From contig NZ_CP133720.1 in NCBI RefSeq assembly GCF_031326225.1, positions 3,720,001-3,784,000 on the forward strand: a stretch of DNA of 64,000 bases. Reading direction: 5' to 3'. The stretch comes from Undibacterium cyanobacteriorum. GTDB taxonomy: Bacteria > Pseudomonadota > Gammaproteobacteria > Burkholderiales > Burkholderiaceae_D. Below, one piece after another: positions 44,621 through 52,482 of this stretch (positions within the stretch are counted from its first letter, which is position 1; each line of letters begins with the position of its first letter). The notes under the pieces are model-generated. The model ran no database searches. It was not told the origin of the DNA and saw only the letters and a list, made by a program, of their open reading frames with translations. Both the position numbers and the translations under genes were made by a program.

Positions 44621-44923
44621 TCAAGACCCAATCAGATACGCCACAAACACAAAAGCTGGAATCAACACAATGAGCATAATCACCATCGCAATCACTGCAT
44701 AGCTGATTCGTGCGCCCCTTGACCATGAGGCAATGAACTTCGGTGACAAAATCATCGCTCCCAGTTCCTCCACGCAGAGCATAAATGGAACCCCGACAAA
44801 AACGAGGGCTATCCATCCGACATAACTTTTCGGGAAGACCGGAGAAAAGTGCAGTAACACTTCGCATGCTACCGCGGCCAGTAAGGCGATAATGATGAGG
44901 TACTTCTGTATCCGTTTTTTCAT
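44621..44923 (-). CDS. Small membrane protein, 100 aa
   Basis: Three hydrophobic segments (about 8-27, 33-53, 70-95) and no soluble domain. The ATG at 44923 is chosen over a TTG at 44953 because GAGAGTGAG precedes it. It has a broken relative at 43440-43600 and a shorter trace at 45010-45062, so this locus has been duplicated locally. Function unknown. Confidence 0.65.
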   Translation of the reverse strand: MKKRIQKYLIIIALLAAVACEVLLHFSPVFPKSYVGWIALVFVGVPFMLCVEELGAMILSPKFIASWSRGARISYAVIAMVIMLIVLIPAFVFVAYLIGS

Positions 44924-45088
44924 CTCACTCTCAAAATGCTTGATGCGCTTCAAACTGGGTTTTCATTGCAATAAAATACTGCAGCTCAATCGGTAGACAC
45001 GTTTCGTAAAGATTACCAACGCAATCAAGTTAGCCACAAACACAAAAGATAGTACAAATACAATAAGCGCTTTCTAAAAACGACAACT

Positions 45089-45562
45089 TCAATTGTGATC
45101 ATCGCTTTCTTCCGGAACAAATAGCCAAGGGAAACGATCAGCGTTATCGTGCTTGCGCCACCTTTCAAGATGAAGATCTGTCTGCCAATCTTCGTAACCC
45201 AACAAACGCCCTTGCATGCACTCTAGCGCTATACTCCAACCATTCGGGGCAAGTTCGAGTTGCATACGAACATAGGCATCAAATCGCCAAGCCTCCCCAA
45301 TGCACGCATAAAAGACGTGCCTTATTCCTTTCACATGGGAGTACTGAGCGCGCGGAGGCTTCCTCAAAAGCTCCACATACTCGAACTTCTCGAAAGTACC
45401 AGCGTCGACATATGGCGCAAATGCTTGTTCGGGAATGACTTCCTCACAAGGTTCCTCGGGGTGCTGATCGTAAAAATGTGCAAACGGTTTATCACCGCGA
45501 AGCATCATCTCTAATTCACGACCTGTATGAACTTCATAATGAAGTGCGACATCAGGTTTCAT
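45089..45562 (-). CDS. Hypothetical protein, 157 aa
   Basis: A soluble, acidic and aromatic-rich protein (FAHFYDQHPEEPCEEVIPEQ, IRHVFYACIGEAWRFDAYV). Family not recognised. ATG 45562 is preferred to a GTG two codons upstream. It is flanked by non-coding gaps of about 165 and 140 bp. Confidence 0.6.
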   Translation of the reverse strand: MKPDVALHYEVHTGRELEMMLRGDKPFAHFYDQHPEEPCEEVIPEQAFAPYVDAGTFEKFEYVELLRKPPRAQYSHVKGIRHVFYACIGEAWRFDAYVRMQLELAPNGWSIALECMQGRLLGYEDWQTDLHLERWRKHDNADRFPWLFVPEESDDHN

Positions 45563-45703
45563 GATCACATATATTCAACAAAATTACTGCCATCTTCAAA
45601 GCTCGCTGTCAAAATTTGAACACACACAGGATCTATTTCTCAGTACAAGAGAACCCATACTCTATTCCATCAAGTCTGTTTTGAGAGATAGCCACCATCA
45701 GAA

Positions 45704-46159
45704 TCAAACGCTCGCGGAAAACGAAGTGGACTCGCCCAAAGCGCTACATGGCGCCACCGAAACGAGTTCAACTCTCTCGCAAATGATTTCTCCATCTGCA
45801 TCAAGATGCGATGAAAACACCGCGATGATCTTGCTGTCAGGCCTCTCATCGAGTTTCGCAAACGTCAGGCTATCAAGACAGTCATCACTGTAATCGATCG
45901 GCAGTGTATTCTTTTCAACACCGGAAAAAATGAACTCGACGCGGTGATGACGTTCAAGTTCGAAATGACCTTGCTCGTCAACTCGATCGGTCATGTTGAA
46001 GACATGCAGCGAAACGGACTGTGTATCACTTGTTCGCGAACCTGCGACGACTCTCGCGTCATGAAACAATGGCCAGCGTCCAAGCGCTTGGATCAACATT
46101 TCGCTATTTCCGACTATGGTTTGATTTTGCATATTGCTCTCTACCATTACTGCAGACAA
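45704..46159 (-). CDS. Imm50-like immunity family protein
   Basis: A soluble beta-rich protein whose LGRWPLFHDARVV motif followed by VSLHVFNMTDRVDEQGHFELERHHRVEFIFSG (core LFHDARVV and HRVEFIFSG) fits the Imm50 immunity family of polymorphic toxin systems. The start may be the internal ATG at residue 10 (MQNQTIVGNSE, 46132). No toxin gene is adjacent, so it may be an orphan immunity gene. The assignment is by motif only. Confidence 0.55.
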   Translation of the reverse strand: MSAVMVESNMQNQTIVGNSEMLIQALGRWPLFHDARVVAGSRTSDTQSVSLHVFNMTDRVDEQGHFELERHHRVEFIFSGVEKNTLPIDYSDDCLDSLTFAKLDERPDSKIIAVFSSHLDADGEIICERVELVSVAPCSALGESTSFSASV

Positions 46160-46196
46160 TTGGCCTGATCTTTTAGTGATGTTTCTGCTATTCGCT

Positions 46197-46520
46197 CTAA
46201 AACTTGAGCTTTCTCACTTTTCGAACATGCGAAATCGCTGCGGTCAACAAGCCGCCGACGATAAAAACAATCGGCCCGACTGAGAACCCTGCGATCATCG
46301 CGTAAGCAAAGCCAGATTCAATACCTGGTGGACTCGCGCCATGCAAAAAACTAAACCGATTAAATAGCCCATAGATAAAACAGGCGGCCATTAAGAAACC
46401 TAAACTTCCGAAAGCACCCTTCGCCGCCACCACGAGATAGCCGCTTGCTCTCAGCATCGCAATAGACACGATACCAATGACAATCAACGCGAGGAGATAA
46501 AAAATTCCGATTGTGAACAT
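46197..46520 (-). CDS. Small membrane protein, 107 aa
   Basis: Three or four hydrophobic helices (about 3-26, 35-55, 78-100) and a basic tail (SHVRKVRKLKF). ATG 46520 follows AAGGGAG; a longer frame reaching 46559 has no ribosome site. The upstream flank is an attC-like site at 46562-46645, so this is probably the cassette reading away from that site. Function unknown. Confidence 0.65.
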   Translation of the reverse strand: MFTIGIFYLLALIVIGIVSIAMLRASGYLVVAAKGAFGSLGFLMAACFIYGLFNRFSFLHGASPPGIESGFAYAMIAGFSVGPIVFIVGGLLTAAISHVRKVRKLKF

Positions 46521-46561
46521 AAACTCCCTTAAATGCTTAATCAGAGCAGCTGGCAGCATAG

Positions 46562-46645
46562 ATTAACCTTCGGCCTACTGCGAACAAGATGCACCGTGCA
46601 ACTTAGACGCGAAGGCCAATACGGCGCTGGGCTACCTTGTTATAA
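46562..46645 (-). repeat. Probable attC site (divergent)
   Basis: On the minus strand the site runs from TTATAAC, which contains the stop codon of the gene 46640-47128, to GTTAATC just before the membrane protein gene. Inner arms TTGGCCTTCG and AGGCCGAAGG are inverted. Core bases deviate from consensus, hence moderate confidence. Confidence 0.5.
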
Positions 46646-47128
46646 ACCATACCGCCTCTGCCATTTAGCCGTTTTCAAATTGAATTCGTTCGCACTATCA
46701 TGAGGTGCTATTGTGGCTCTTAGCTCAAATTCAGCTCCACCCGCGCTCTGCCATCTTTCAGAAAACCAACTGATAAAAACTTCCGTAGCATGGCGCCAAG
46801 CATCAAACTCATCATCTGACTCCGTGAATTCGTCTTCGAATTCCTGCGGATAAACACCAGAGATACAAATGAGTTGAGGATCTACAGGCGATGGGTACTC
46901 AGCCTTCCCATCGACATAAACGAAAAACTCAGAATTATCGGAATCCAGGAAGAACGCGCGCACTGGGAACTCTTGAGTGAACCCATCAACGAAGATTTCG
47001 AAATCAATACCAACTACTTCTAAAGGATAACGATATGCGATCAACTTGGCCAAAATAGGAGTAACAACCAAGTCTAACGCATCTAAGTAGTGCCTCACAC
47101 CAGCTTTAAATTTCTGTTCTTTGTTCAA
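46640..47128 (-). CDS. Hypothetical protein, 162 aa
   Basis: A soluble acidic protein (VYPQEFEDEFTESDDEFDAW) with a beta-rich N-half (VVGIDFEIFVDGFTQEFPV). Family not recognised. The gene has attC-like sites on both sides (47157-47228 upstream, 46562-46645 downstream, the latter overlapping its stop codon), so it is one complete cassette. Confidence 0.65.
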   Translation of the reverse strand: MNKEQKFKAGVRHYLDALDLVVTPILAKLIAYRYPLEVVGIDFEIFVDGFTQEFPVRAFFLDSDNSEFFVYVDGKAEYPSPVDPQLICISGVYPQEFEDEFTESDDEFDAWRHATEVFISWFSERWQSAGGAEFELRATIAPHDSANEFNLKTAKWQRRYGL

Positions 47129-47156
47129 TGTATCACCGTCTCATGGTGTGATTTGC

Positions 47157-47228
47157 TCATAACGCCCGCGTTTACGGCTGGGGTGGAGCGCAGCGAAAAT
47201 CCAGTCCGACCATATACGTTTGTTAGGC
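47157..47228 (-). repeat. attC site
   Basis: On the minus strand GCCTAAC (consensus RYYYAAC) opens the site and GCGTTATGA closes it, 72 bp apart. The inner part TGGATTTTCGCTGCGCTCCA can fold back on itself. It lies 8 bp after the stop of the gene 47236-47646. Confidence 0.8.
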
Positions 47229-47235
47229 CGTGACT

Positions 47236-47646
47236 TTAGCGTTTGGCGCTTACCGCCTGAACCGCCAAAACTGCACCAGACATAAAATCTATTGCTGAAA
47301 GCCATTGAGGCTCAGCTTTTTGATCGGGCTCAACAATAATTACACCTTCTGCCCAATCTTCATCGACCCAATAACCAAAGGAATTGATGCAATCGTCCTC
47401 AGTAAAAGGAATTTCTGGATCTCGTGGCATAAAGCGAAATTCACTTACTTCTTTGAACTCGATGGTTAATGCCGCTGGAGTGTCGGACTTAACCCAATCT
47501 CCTTTAGAACGCTGCCAGTTTAAAACCAGCCTACGTTCCGCCACAGAGTAATCTAGCTTCATGAAGCGAAAATTATTATGCAAGTCAAGTTCGTAGCTTC
47601 CTTGCACAAGGTAAATTCCGCCAACTATTTCGAAGTCTCGATTCAT
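47236..47646 (-). CDS. Hypothetical protein, 136 aa
   Basis: A soluble beta-sheet protein (FEIVGGIYLVQGSYELDL, RFMKLDYSVAERRLVLNW) with an acidic middle. Family not recognised; the pattern recalls small single-domain cassette proteins. The ATG follows GTTAGAGGCC, a cassette boundary that also offers the ribosome site. Its stop is 8 bp from the attC at 47157-47228. Confidence 0.65.
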   Translation of the reverse strand: MNRDFEIVGGIYLVQGSYELDLHNNFRFMKLDYSVAERRLVLNWQRSKGDWVKSDTPAALTIEFKEVSEFRFMPRDPEIPFTEDDCINSFGYWVDEDWAEGVIIVEPDQKAEPQWLSAIDFMSGAVLAVQAVSAKR

Positions 47647-47647
47647 A

Positions 47648-47875
47648 AGGCCTCTAACTAGATAGTGACAATAAAATGCCGATTAAATTCACGACACATA
47701 GGCCACCAAAATTTGCATTCTACGCAATTCAATTTCGCAAGACAATGGCGACCATTAGAACTTTGTCCCACATTATCGTTCAATCATTGCACAGTCATTT
47801 TGTCATCCGCGATGTCTTTCAAAACCGAAGAACCATCCAATGCCCAACCAAGCAAAGGATTGCGGCAATGATTTC
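47648..47875. repeat. Intergenic repeat copy A (related to 51262-51445 and 58511-58692)
   Basis: CTAACTAGATA near its left edge is shared with 51181-51191, and CAAAATTTGCATTCTACGCA (47705-47724) is shared with copies B and C. The rest has diverged. No gene is visible in these 228 bp. Confidence 0.55.
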
Positions 47876-48418
47876 TTAGCGATAGATAATGTCACTCCGC
47901 AGCACAAGTTTCACGCCGCGTTCGACTTCAACACCTTGATGCCAAAGCTGATGTTCGAATAGGATTGCGCTTCCTTTTTTGGGGCTCACTTTCACATTCC
48001 CCTGCCGAAACAAGGTCTCACCACCGATGCACCCCTCATTCAAATAGATCAAAAAGGTGAAGAGCGTTTCATCGCCATCGACTTGTTGTCGGCCATCTTT
48101 ATGCATATTAAATTTTTGGCCGGGTTGATATTTGTAGAACCTAAAATTTGACGACAGTCCAACGGCATGTTTTCCTTCAAAAGAGGGCAAGGAAAGCGTC
48201 GACAAGCGTTGCCAATAAAGTTCTGCGTGTTCATCCGACCGATAGTCGACTCGTTCGTTATTGCGGATGCTCGTCATCATCTCTCTGCCGGTCTTTGTTT
48301 GCACATCGGCTTCTTTGAATCCTATCGATTCACTTAATTCGATCAACAAATCGCATTCTTCATTGGAGAGAAATGAAGGGATCTCGAAAATGTTTTGTTC
48401 TAGCTTGACTAAATTCAT
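47876..48418 (-). CDS. 2OG-Fe(II) oxygenase, prolyl 4-hydroxylase type
   Basis: A 180-aa non-heme iron dioxygenase. The iron ligands are in FNMHKDG (HxD) and WHQGVEV (distal His), with Lys/Arg for 2-oxoglutarate near VKLVLRSDIIYR. SNEECDLLIELSE at the start is typical for P4H-like proteins. It uses 2-oxoglutarate and O2 to hydroxylate a protein or small molecule; the substrate is unknown. ATG 48418 is chosen; a GTG three codons upstream is possible. A possible attC lies upstream at 48486-48537. Confidence 0.88.
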   Translation of the reverse strand: MNLVKLEQNIFEIPSFLSNEECDLLIELSESIGFKEADVQTKTGREMMTSIRNNERVDYRSDEHAELYWQRLSTLSLPSFEGKHAVGLSSNFRFYKYQPGQKFNMHKDGRQQVDGDETLFTFLIYLNEGCIGGETLFRQGNVKVSPKKGSAILFEHQLWHQGVEVERGVKLVLRSDIIYR

Positions 48419-48485
48419 AAGAGGCACTTTAGCGAATCAGTGATTTCAACAACGGCATGAGATTGAACCGATGAATGTCTGCGCG

Positions 48486-48537
48486 ATTTAACGCTTACGA
48501 ATGGAATACGGCGCAGCGAATTGGCGCGCCGTTTTGC
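48486..48537 (-). repeat. Possible short attC site
   Basis: On the minus strand GCAAAAC (degenerate) and GTTAAAT (matches GTTRRRY) are 52 bp apart around the perfect inverted arms ACGGCGC and GCGCCGT. Layout resembles the 60-bp attC of resistance cassettes, but one core is off consensus. Confidence 0.45.
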
Positions 48538-48559
48538 CTTGATCGTCAAACTCGTCCTG

Positions 48560-49093
48560 CTAGATTCCTTGCTGCGAAAAACCTATTTCTTCAACATTCT
48601 CTGCATTCAGTAAATCCTGAAAAAAGTCCTTCGATTTGGCAGACTCAAACTTAAATAAAGCCAGAAAGAATATGTGGAGTAGCGTAAGCATGGCGAGTGA
48701 AGACAATAAGGACAGCCGCTTTTCAGTACCAATCTCCCCGAGTGATGTCATGACAGGTACGAGCGCCGCCAAGAAAGAGATCGCGATACTGCCCAGAAAA
48801 AGAACCATAAACGCGATGACCCAAGCGTCTGGTCGCATCGTCAGATTTATCGTACAGCCTTGCGATTCGACTTGAACATCACCGACTATTTTTGGTCGAA
48901 AAGGATTTCGATATTGAAGAATGCGCGAAGCATCAAAACGCGCCCCTTCAATCTTGCCTTCATAAGGCTTACTACTTTTTTCTAAAAATCTAAAGTAACG
49001 TCGTGGCTCAATGACTTTATCTAATCTTTGAAGCACTTCCGCACTGCTTAAATGTGATTTTATTTTGATCTTTTCGTAGGGCAAAAACTTCAT
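48560..49093 (-). CDS. Membrane protein, 177 aa
   Basis: An N-terminal soluble half (about 1-85, KIKIKSHLSSAEVLQRLDKV) is followed by two hydrophobic helices (about 91-113 and 128-148) and a short cytoplasmic tail (KSKDFFQDLLNAENVEEIGF). Family not recognised; this arrangement is frequent among unassigned proteins in cassette arrays. AGAAAGAG precedes the ATG. Confidence 0.65.
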   Translation of the reverse strand: MKFLPYEKIKIKSHLSSAEVLQRLDKVIEPRRYFRFLEKSSKPYEGKIEGARFDASRILQYRNPFRPKIVGDVQVESQGCTINLTMRPDAWVIAFMVLFLGSIAISFLAALVPVMTSLGEIGTEKRLSLLSSLAMLTLLHIFFLALFKFESAKSKDFFQDLLNAENVEEIGFSQQGI

Positions 49094-49277
49094 TTTGTTT
49101 TATCTCTTTCTTGTTGGAGTAGGTTTTTCTTCAGTTGACGGAAGCCATTGGAGATCCATTAAAACATTTATCTTCTTGATTTCGTATCTTGTGAATTCAA
49201 ATGATCAGGGTCGTTGAGTTCAAGCACCGTGTCATCGCACATTGGCGCTGTTAGTATGTCCCGCTGCATCATCAGTT

Positions 49278-49586
49278 CTACACAAACACAATCCAAGCTG
49301 CAACCACAGACCAGAGACAAATTCCAACAACGATGACGCCGATCGAAAGTGCCGTCCGCGATTCTCTGGTTGCGAACAAAGTTCGTGCAGCAAACCAAAC
49401 GAGCGGCGGAACACCAATCAATGTCAGCCCGGCTAAAGCGAACACGCTCAGAAGAATAAGTCCGGTGAACATTGTGTCCGGCCCTGGCGCTAGGAACTTA
49501 TCTGTCAGGAATAGCACTGCAAGGCAAACTCCTATCAATACTTCGCCGAACAGAAGAAATGAAACGGCGCGGGATTTGGTATTCAT
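49278..49586 (-). CDS. Small membrane protein, 102 aa
   Basis: Three hydrophobic helices (about 7-27, 38-66, 80-101) and no soluble domain. The start is 25-30 bp after the GTTAGCC end of the attC at 49611-49734, with AGGAG in between, so it is a cassette gene. Function unknown. The 184 bp after its stop (49094-49277) hold no convincing gene. Confidence 0.65.
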   Translation of the reverse strand: MNTKSRAVSFLLFGEVLIGVCLAVLFLTDKFLAPGPDTMFTGLILLSVFALAGLTLIGVPPLVWFAARTLFATRESRTALSIGVIVVGICLWSVVAAWIVFV

Positions 49587-49610
49587 TTTTTTCAGACTCC
49601 TAATGATCGG

Positions 49611-49734
49611 GCTAACGCAGAGTTAGCTGAGCGACGACGGGTGGAAGCCTTGCCCGCGAGGTACAGGATTGACAGTGAGCGTCTGCAAACAATCTGGTCA
49701 GCCATTGGCGCTCCGGTTAAACGACTCGTTAGGC
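49611..49734 (-). repeat. attC site
   Basis: On the minus strand GCCTAAC contains the stop codon TAA of the metallophosphoesterase gene, and the site ends GCGTTAGCC 124 bp later. Inner segments GAGCG...CGCTC and AACGAGTCGTT are inverted. This is the clearest case of a stop codon inside the site core. Confidence 0.85.
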
Positions 49735-50472
49735 ATCACTAAGGTATCCACGCAGAAGTGCGCTTTCCCAGTCCTTCTGCCCGGCGCGTCGTGCCAGGTC
49801 GGCAACAACTTTGACGTTGTAGCGAACGGCAAAGTGAGCGGCAATCCATCCACCTGCTGACCGCTCAGCGATTGCATAGTGTGCGTCGGGAGTACCGCGT
49901 TGCATGACGTATGGTTCTGGGTGGTCATCGGCGTATGCCTGCAGCCCGACACTGCCAGGGTTGACGATGAGTTGACCCGACGTCAGTCGGACTGACCTTG
50001 GCACGTGGCTATGACCACAGGCCACCAATGACGCCTGGACCAGCCCGAGTCGGTCTAGTACATCCCCGCGCTGCGCCAGCGAAAGCAGCCCGTCTCGTGG
50101 TGTTTCGAGGAAGTGCTCGCAGTCGCTGCGCGGCGTGCCATGGCAGACGAAGATGTCGCTATGAACGGTGGCGGTATGCGTGAGAGACCGCATCCACTGA
50201 AGCTCGGAGTCGGTCAACTGCGAGCGAGCGTAAGCGTCGGATGCCCCGCCTCCGCGGCTGTCGTACGCAAGCACTTGGCGTTCATGGTTCCCTGCCAAGA
50301 CCTTCCAGCCGGAATCCATCAGGAACTGTGCCGTCTCGAGTGGCAACAGTGGGCCGGAAATGTTATCTCCCAAGCAAACAACTTCGTCTACTCCGCGGAG
50401 GCGGATGTCAGCAGCAACAGCTTCAAGGGCTGGAAGGTTTCCGTGGATATCAGAGAGTAGTGCGACGCGCAT
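49729..50472 (-). CDS. Calcineurin-like metallophosphoesterase
   Basis: A 247-aa binuclear metal phosphoesterase of the YfcE/MJ0936-like group: ALLSDIHGN, VCLGDNISG, LAGNHERQ, VCHGTPR and ACGHSHVP are the five metal-binding blocks in order. It could be a phosphodiesterase or a phosphatase; the substrate is unknown. The gene is a full cassette: attC-like sites lie at 50487-50573 (upstream) and 49611-49734 (downstream, containing its stop). Its GC content looks higher than that of its neighbours, consistent with separate origin. Confidence 0.88.
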   Translation of the reverse strand: MRVALLSDIHGNLPALEAVAADIRLRGVDEVVCLGDNISGPLLPLETAQFLMDSGWKVLAGNHERQVLAYDSRGGGASDAYARSQLTDSELQWMRSLTHTATVHSDIFVCHGTPRSDCEHFLETPRDGLLSLAQRGDVLDRLGLVQASLVACGHSHVPRSVRLTSGQLIVNPGSVGLQAYADDHPEPYVMQRGTPDAHYAIAERSAGGWIAAHFAVRYNVKVVADLARRAGQKDWESALLRGYLSDA

Positions 50473-50486
50473 AGTGGATATGTGAC

Positions 50487-50573
50487 TCTTAACGTTGAAG
50501 GTAAGGGGTGGCCCGCTTGCGGGACATCCAGCGGAAGCCGAAGGCTATAGTGGCCTTGACCGGAATGCTAGGC
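50487..50573 (-). repeat. attC site
   Basis: On the minus strand GCCTAGC (containing the stop codon TAG of the 114-aa gene) and CGTTAAGA are 87 bp apart. CCCGCAAGCGGG and GCCTTCGGC form inner hairpins. The metallophosphoesterase gene starts 15 bp beyond it. Confidence 0.75.
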
Positions 50574-50912
50574 GGCAGTGACATTGTTGGCGACAAACAT
50601 TTCGACGAACTGCATGGGTGCCAGCGTGACGCCATTTTGTTTTGCGATAGCTTGGTTTTTGGTCCACATGGATTGGACAGACTCGCGAATATTGGGAGGG
50701 AATTGAAGTTGTGAAATAACGATTTCTTCCCACGACCCAGAGCAGGCATACGCTTCTTGAAACCTGGGTGTCATTTGCACAAGAAGTGCTTCTTGCGATG
50801 GATCTAGCTCACCGATGGCTTTCAATACGAATGAGTCGACGAGTTTGAGAAATGGTTTTCCCGCATAACGGTCAACTGGCTGAGATTTTTTGCCGAAGCC
50901 GAAAAGGCCCAT
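50568..50912 (-). CDS. Hypothetical protein, 114 aa
   Basis: A soluble helical protein (RYAGKPFLKLVDSFVLKAIG, SWEEIVISQLQFPPNIRESV). Family not recognised. ATG follows GTTAGGAGTCATTC, in which AGGAGT is the ribosome site and GTTAGGA the cassette boundary; the stop TAG lies in the next attC. A complete cassette. Confidence 0.7.
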   Translation of the reverse strand: MGLFGFGKKSQPVDRYAGKPFLKLVDSFVLKAIGELDPSQEALLVQMTPRFQEAYACSGSWEEIVISQLQFPPNIRESVQSMWTKNQAIAKQNGVTLAPMQFVEMFVANNVTAA

Positions 50913-50919
50913 GAATGAC

Positions 50920-51001
50920 TCCTAACGTGCGTGCTCAGCGGCGCCGGTAGGCTTCCGCTGGAGCTGAAGGTAAGCCGAAAACGACGCCGTGAATTTGAAA
51001 C
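50920..51001 (-). repeat. attC site (one core degenerate)
   Basis: GTTAGGA (minus strand, 50926-50920) and the inner arms CGGCTTACC/GGTAGGC, which repeat those of the site at 50487-50573, mark this as attC. The distal RYYYAAC core near 50996 is degenerate (GTTTCAAAT). Confidence 0.65.
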
Positions 51002-51166
51002 TCAAGATAAATCTCCACGCTCTTTCAAAATTTCGCGATAAGCCACCGCAGCCTCTTTGACCAAGGAACCTTGACTTTGCCGTCGGCGGATTTCTTCCGT
51101 CGCAAGCAACCGGAATCGTACTTTGAACTCCTCAACTTTCGCGAAGTATTTTTCTTGTTTCGGCAT
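51002..51166 (-). CDS. Small basic helical protein, 54 aa
   Basis: A short open frame beginning MPKQEKYFAKVEEFKVRFRL and ending EAAVAYREILKERGDLS; it is charged and helical. Its ATG lies 13 bp after a GTTAGCC cassette boundary and its stop directly at the next attC, so its limits coincide with a cassette. It resembles small DNA- or protein-binding cassette products, but no family is known. Confidence 0.55.
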   Translation of the reverse strand: MPKQEKYFAKVEEFKVRFRLLATEEIRRRQSQGSLVKEAAVAYREILKERGDLS

Positions 51167-51179
51167 CGATTCGAAAATG

Positions 51180-51457
51180 GCTAACTAGATACAGACAACA
51201 AAATGACGCTTAACAAAAGACGCTGACGCAAAACATTGAGCATATCATCCTCAAAAAAATCGCCAAAGAAGACGTATTAAAATTTTCGAGAAATGCGTCA
51301 CTAAAAACTGGCATTCTACGCAACTCAATTTCACAACACAATCAAGCATTTTCTAAAGTTTTACTGCATCAAAATTCATGCAGTTCAGCTATCAGCGCTC
51401 CGTCCGTTGTGCCGAATAAAACCATTCATTTCCCATCACTGCATGCCATCGTTAAGC
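51180..51457 (-). repeat. Long cassette junction with attC-type cores
   Basis: On the minus strand GCTTAAC (51457-51451), containing the stop TAA of the acetyltransferase gene, and GTTAGCC (51185-51179) bound 278 bp. This is too long for a normal attC, and the interior contains the repeat copy B with a fragment of the AstE-like gene, so the junction seems to have been invaded or extended. Confidence 0.5.
51262..51445 (-). pseudogene. Repeat copy B with duplicated 3' end of the AstE-like gene
   Basis: On the minus strand, 51445-51392 reads HAVMGNEWFYSAQRTER and a stop, matching the end of the AstE-like protein (HAAVGSEWFYLARRTDR). The flank beyond it matches the flank of that gene at 58511-58620, including GCATTCTACGCAA. 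So about 180 bp spanning the gene end and its downstream DNA exist twice, 7.2 kb apart. Confidence 0.75.
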
Positions 51458-51892
51458 ACGCCACTCCCATACCTCACCCGCATCAGCATCTTCTGCCAAC
51501 CCGATAATGGAAAAGCCAAGCCCCTTGAGAATCCTCGTGGATGGATTCTCTTCCTTCAGTGTAAACGCTTTAATTCCAATGCGTGGATTTGTTGCGCGAG
51601 CGAGTTCCATCAGCGATGCCGCAGTTTGTGTCGCGTACCCCTGCCCTTGTTCCTCCTCAAGAGTGAAGTACGCAATCTCCACGAAGCCGTCCGTGGGCGC
51701 GCCAACGAATGCTCCGCCACCAACTCCTCGTCCGTTCACAACTGCAATGTAGCCTATCCACGGCGGCTCAAAGCCGACGCGTCGGTAGAGATCAGAAGTA
51801 GCTCGACAATTCGCAGCGAGTGCCTCCGGCAAATCAGAGACAAGCTCGATGGGTGTGCCGTCCCGATCACATGGTATAAGGGAAAATGTCAT
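51452..51892 (-). CDS. GNAT-family N-acetyltransferase
   Basis: A 146-aa acetyltransferase that would use acetyl-CoA. Motif A is EIAYFTLEEEQGQGYATQ with the Q/RxxGxG/A-type loop QGQGYA; RILKGLGFSIIGLAED is motif B. Substrate unknown; related proteins modify small molecules, including ribosomal-protein or antibiotic-type amines. The ATG is 8 bp after GTTAGGC (51903-51897), and the stop lies within the next site core, so it is a complete cassette. Confidence 0.85.
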   Translation of the reverse strand: MTFSLIPCDRDGTPIELVSDLPEALAANCRATSDLYRRVGFEPPWIGYIAVVNGRGVGGGAFVGAPTDGFVEIAYFTLEEEQGQGYATQTAASLMELARATNPRIGIKAFTLKEENPSTRILKGLGFSIIGLAEDADAGEVWEWRA

Positions 51893-51896
51893 GATG

Positions 51897-51992
51897 GCCT
51901 AACATTGAATTGCGCTGCGCGCACAAGATAAAAATAGTGTTGAAAAATCTCGAACCCATTCCACCGCGATCCGTTTTTTGTATTCGTTAGCT
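51897..51992 (-). repeat. attC site
   Basis: On the minus strand AGCTAAC opens and GTTAGGC closes 96 bp, with AACGAAT...ATTCAATGTT as inner arms. A further GCCTAGC core, containing the stop codon of the 90-aa membrane protein gene, lies at 52072-52066, so two sites may be fused or the true site may be longer. Confidence 0.7.
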
Positions 51993-52066
51993 CATTCATA
52001 CCTGCACCGGAAACCGTCCTAATGACTCTCGTGTGAAGCAAAGCAGAACAAAGCATGACGGCTTTG

Positions 52067-52339
52067 CTAGGCTTTTTCGTTGTCGACAATTTTTTGAATA
52101 AACATTCCCAAACCAACTCCAACAAGCGCTACTGCGAAGCCAATACAGCTACCGACAAAAAGAGCGATTGGCCACATCGATGCCCCACCACCTTGATAAG
52201 CCATAAAAAACTCTGCATATAAAATAAATGCAGGCATCACCATGCTAGCAATCAGCAGAGACAAGCGAGATTTTTTGGTCTTTAAATACACAACGAGGGC
52301 AACTAACAACGTTAAACCTATTGCGATGTTTGCTTCCAT
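52067..52339 (-). CDS. Small membrane protein, 90 aa
   Basis: Three hydrophobic helices (about 4-20, 27-49, 56-82) with a basic loop KTKKSRLS. Its stop codon TAG falls inside GCCTAGC, an attC-type core, so it is a cassette gene. Function unknown. Confidence 0.65.
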   Translation of the reverse strand: MEANIAIGLTLLVALVVYLKTKKSRLSLLIASMVMPAFILYAEFFMAYQGGGASMWPIALFVGSCIGFAVALVGVGLGMFIQKIVDNEKA

Positions 52340-52482
52340 TTATGACCGCCTGTCAGTTGAATTATGGTTTTTTAAAAAAAGCTGCACATTTCGAACTGCC
52401 AGTTTAGCCTAAGGTGGAGTTAAAAAGCTGATTTGTTGGTAACTTTGGAAGTGGTCCCGTGTAAGACATTGCAAACGCCATA

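Noticed and set aside
51889..52125. 78-aa minus-strand ORF
   Set aside because: It reads straight through the attC site at 51897-51992; translations ending AAQFNVRP are a known artefact of attC DNA.
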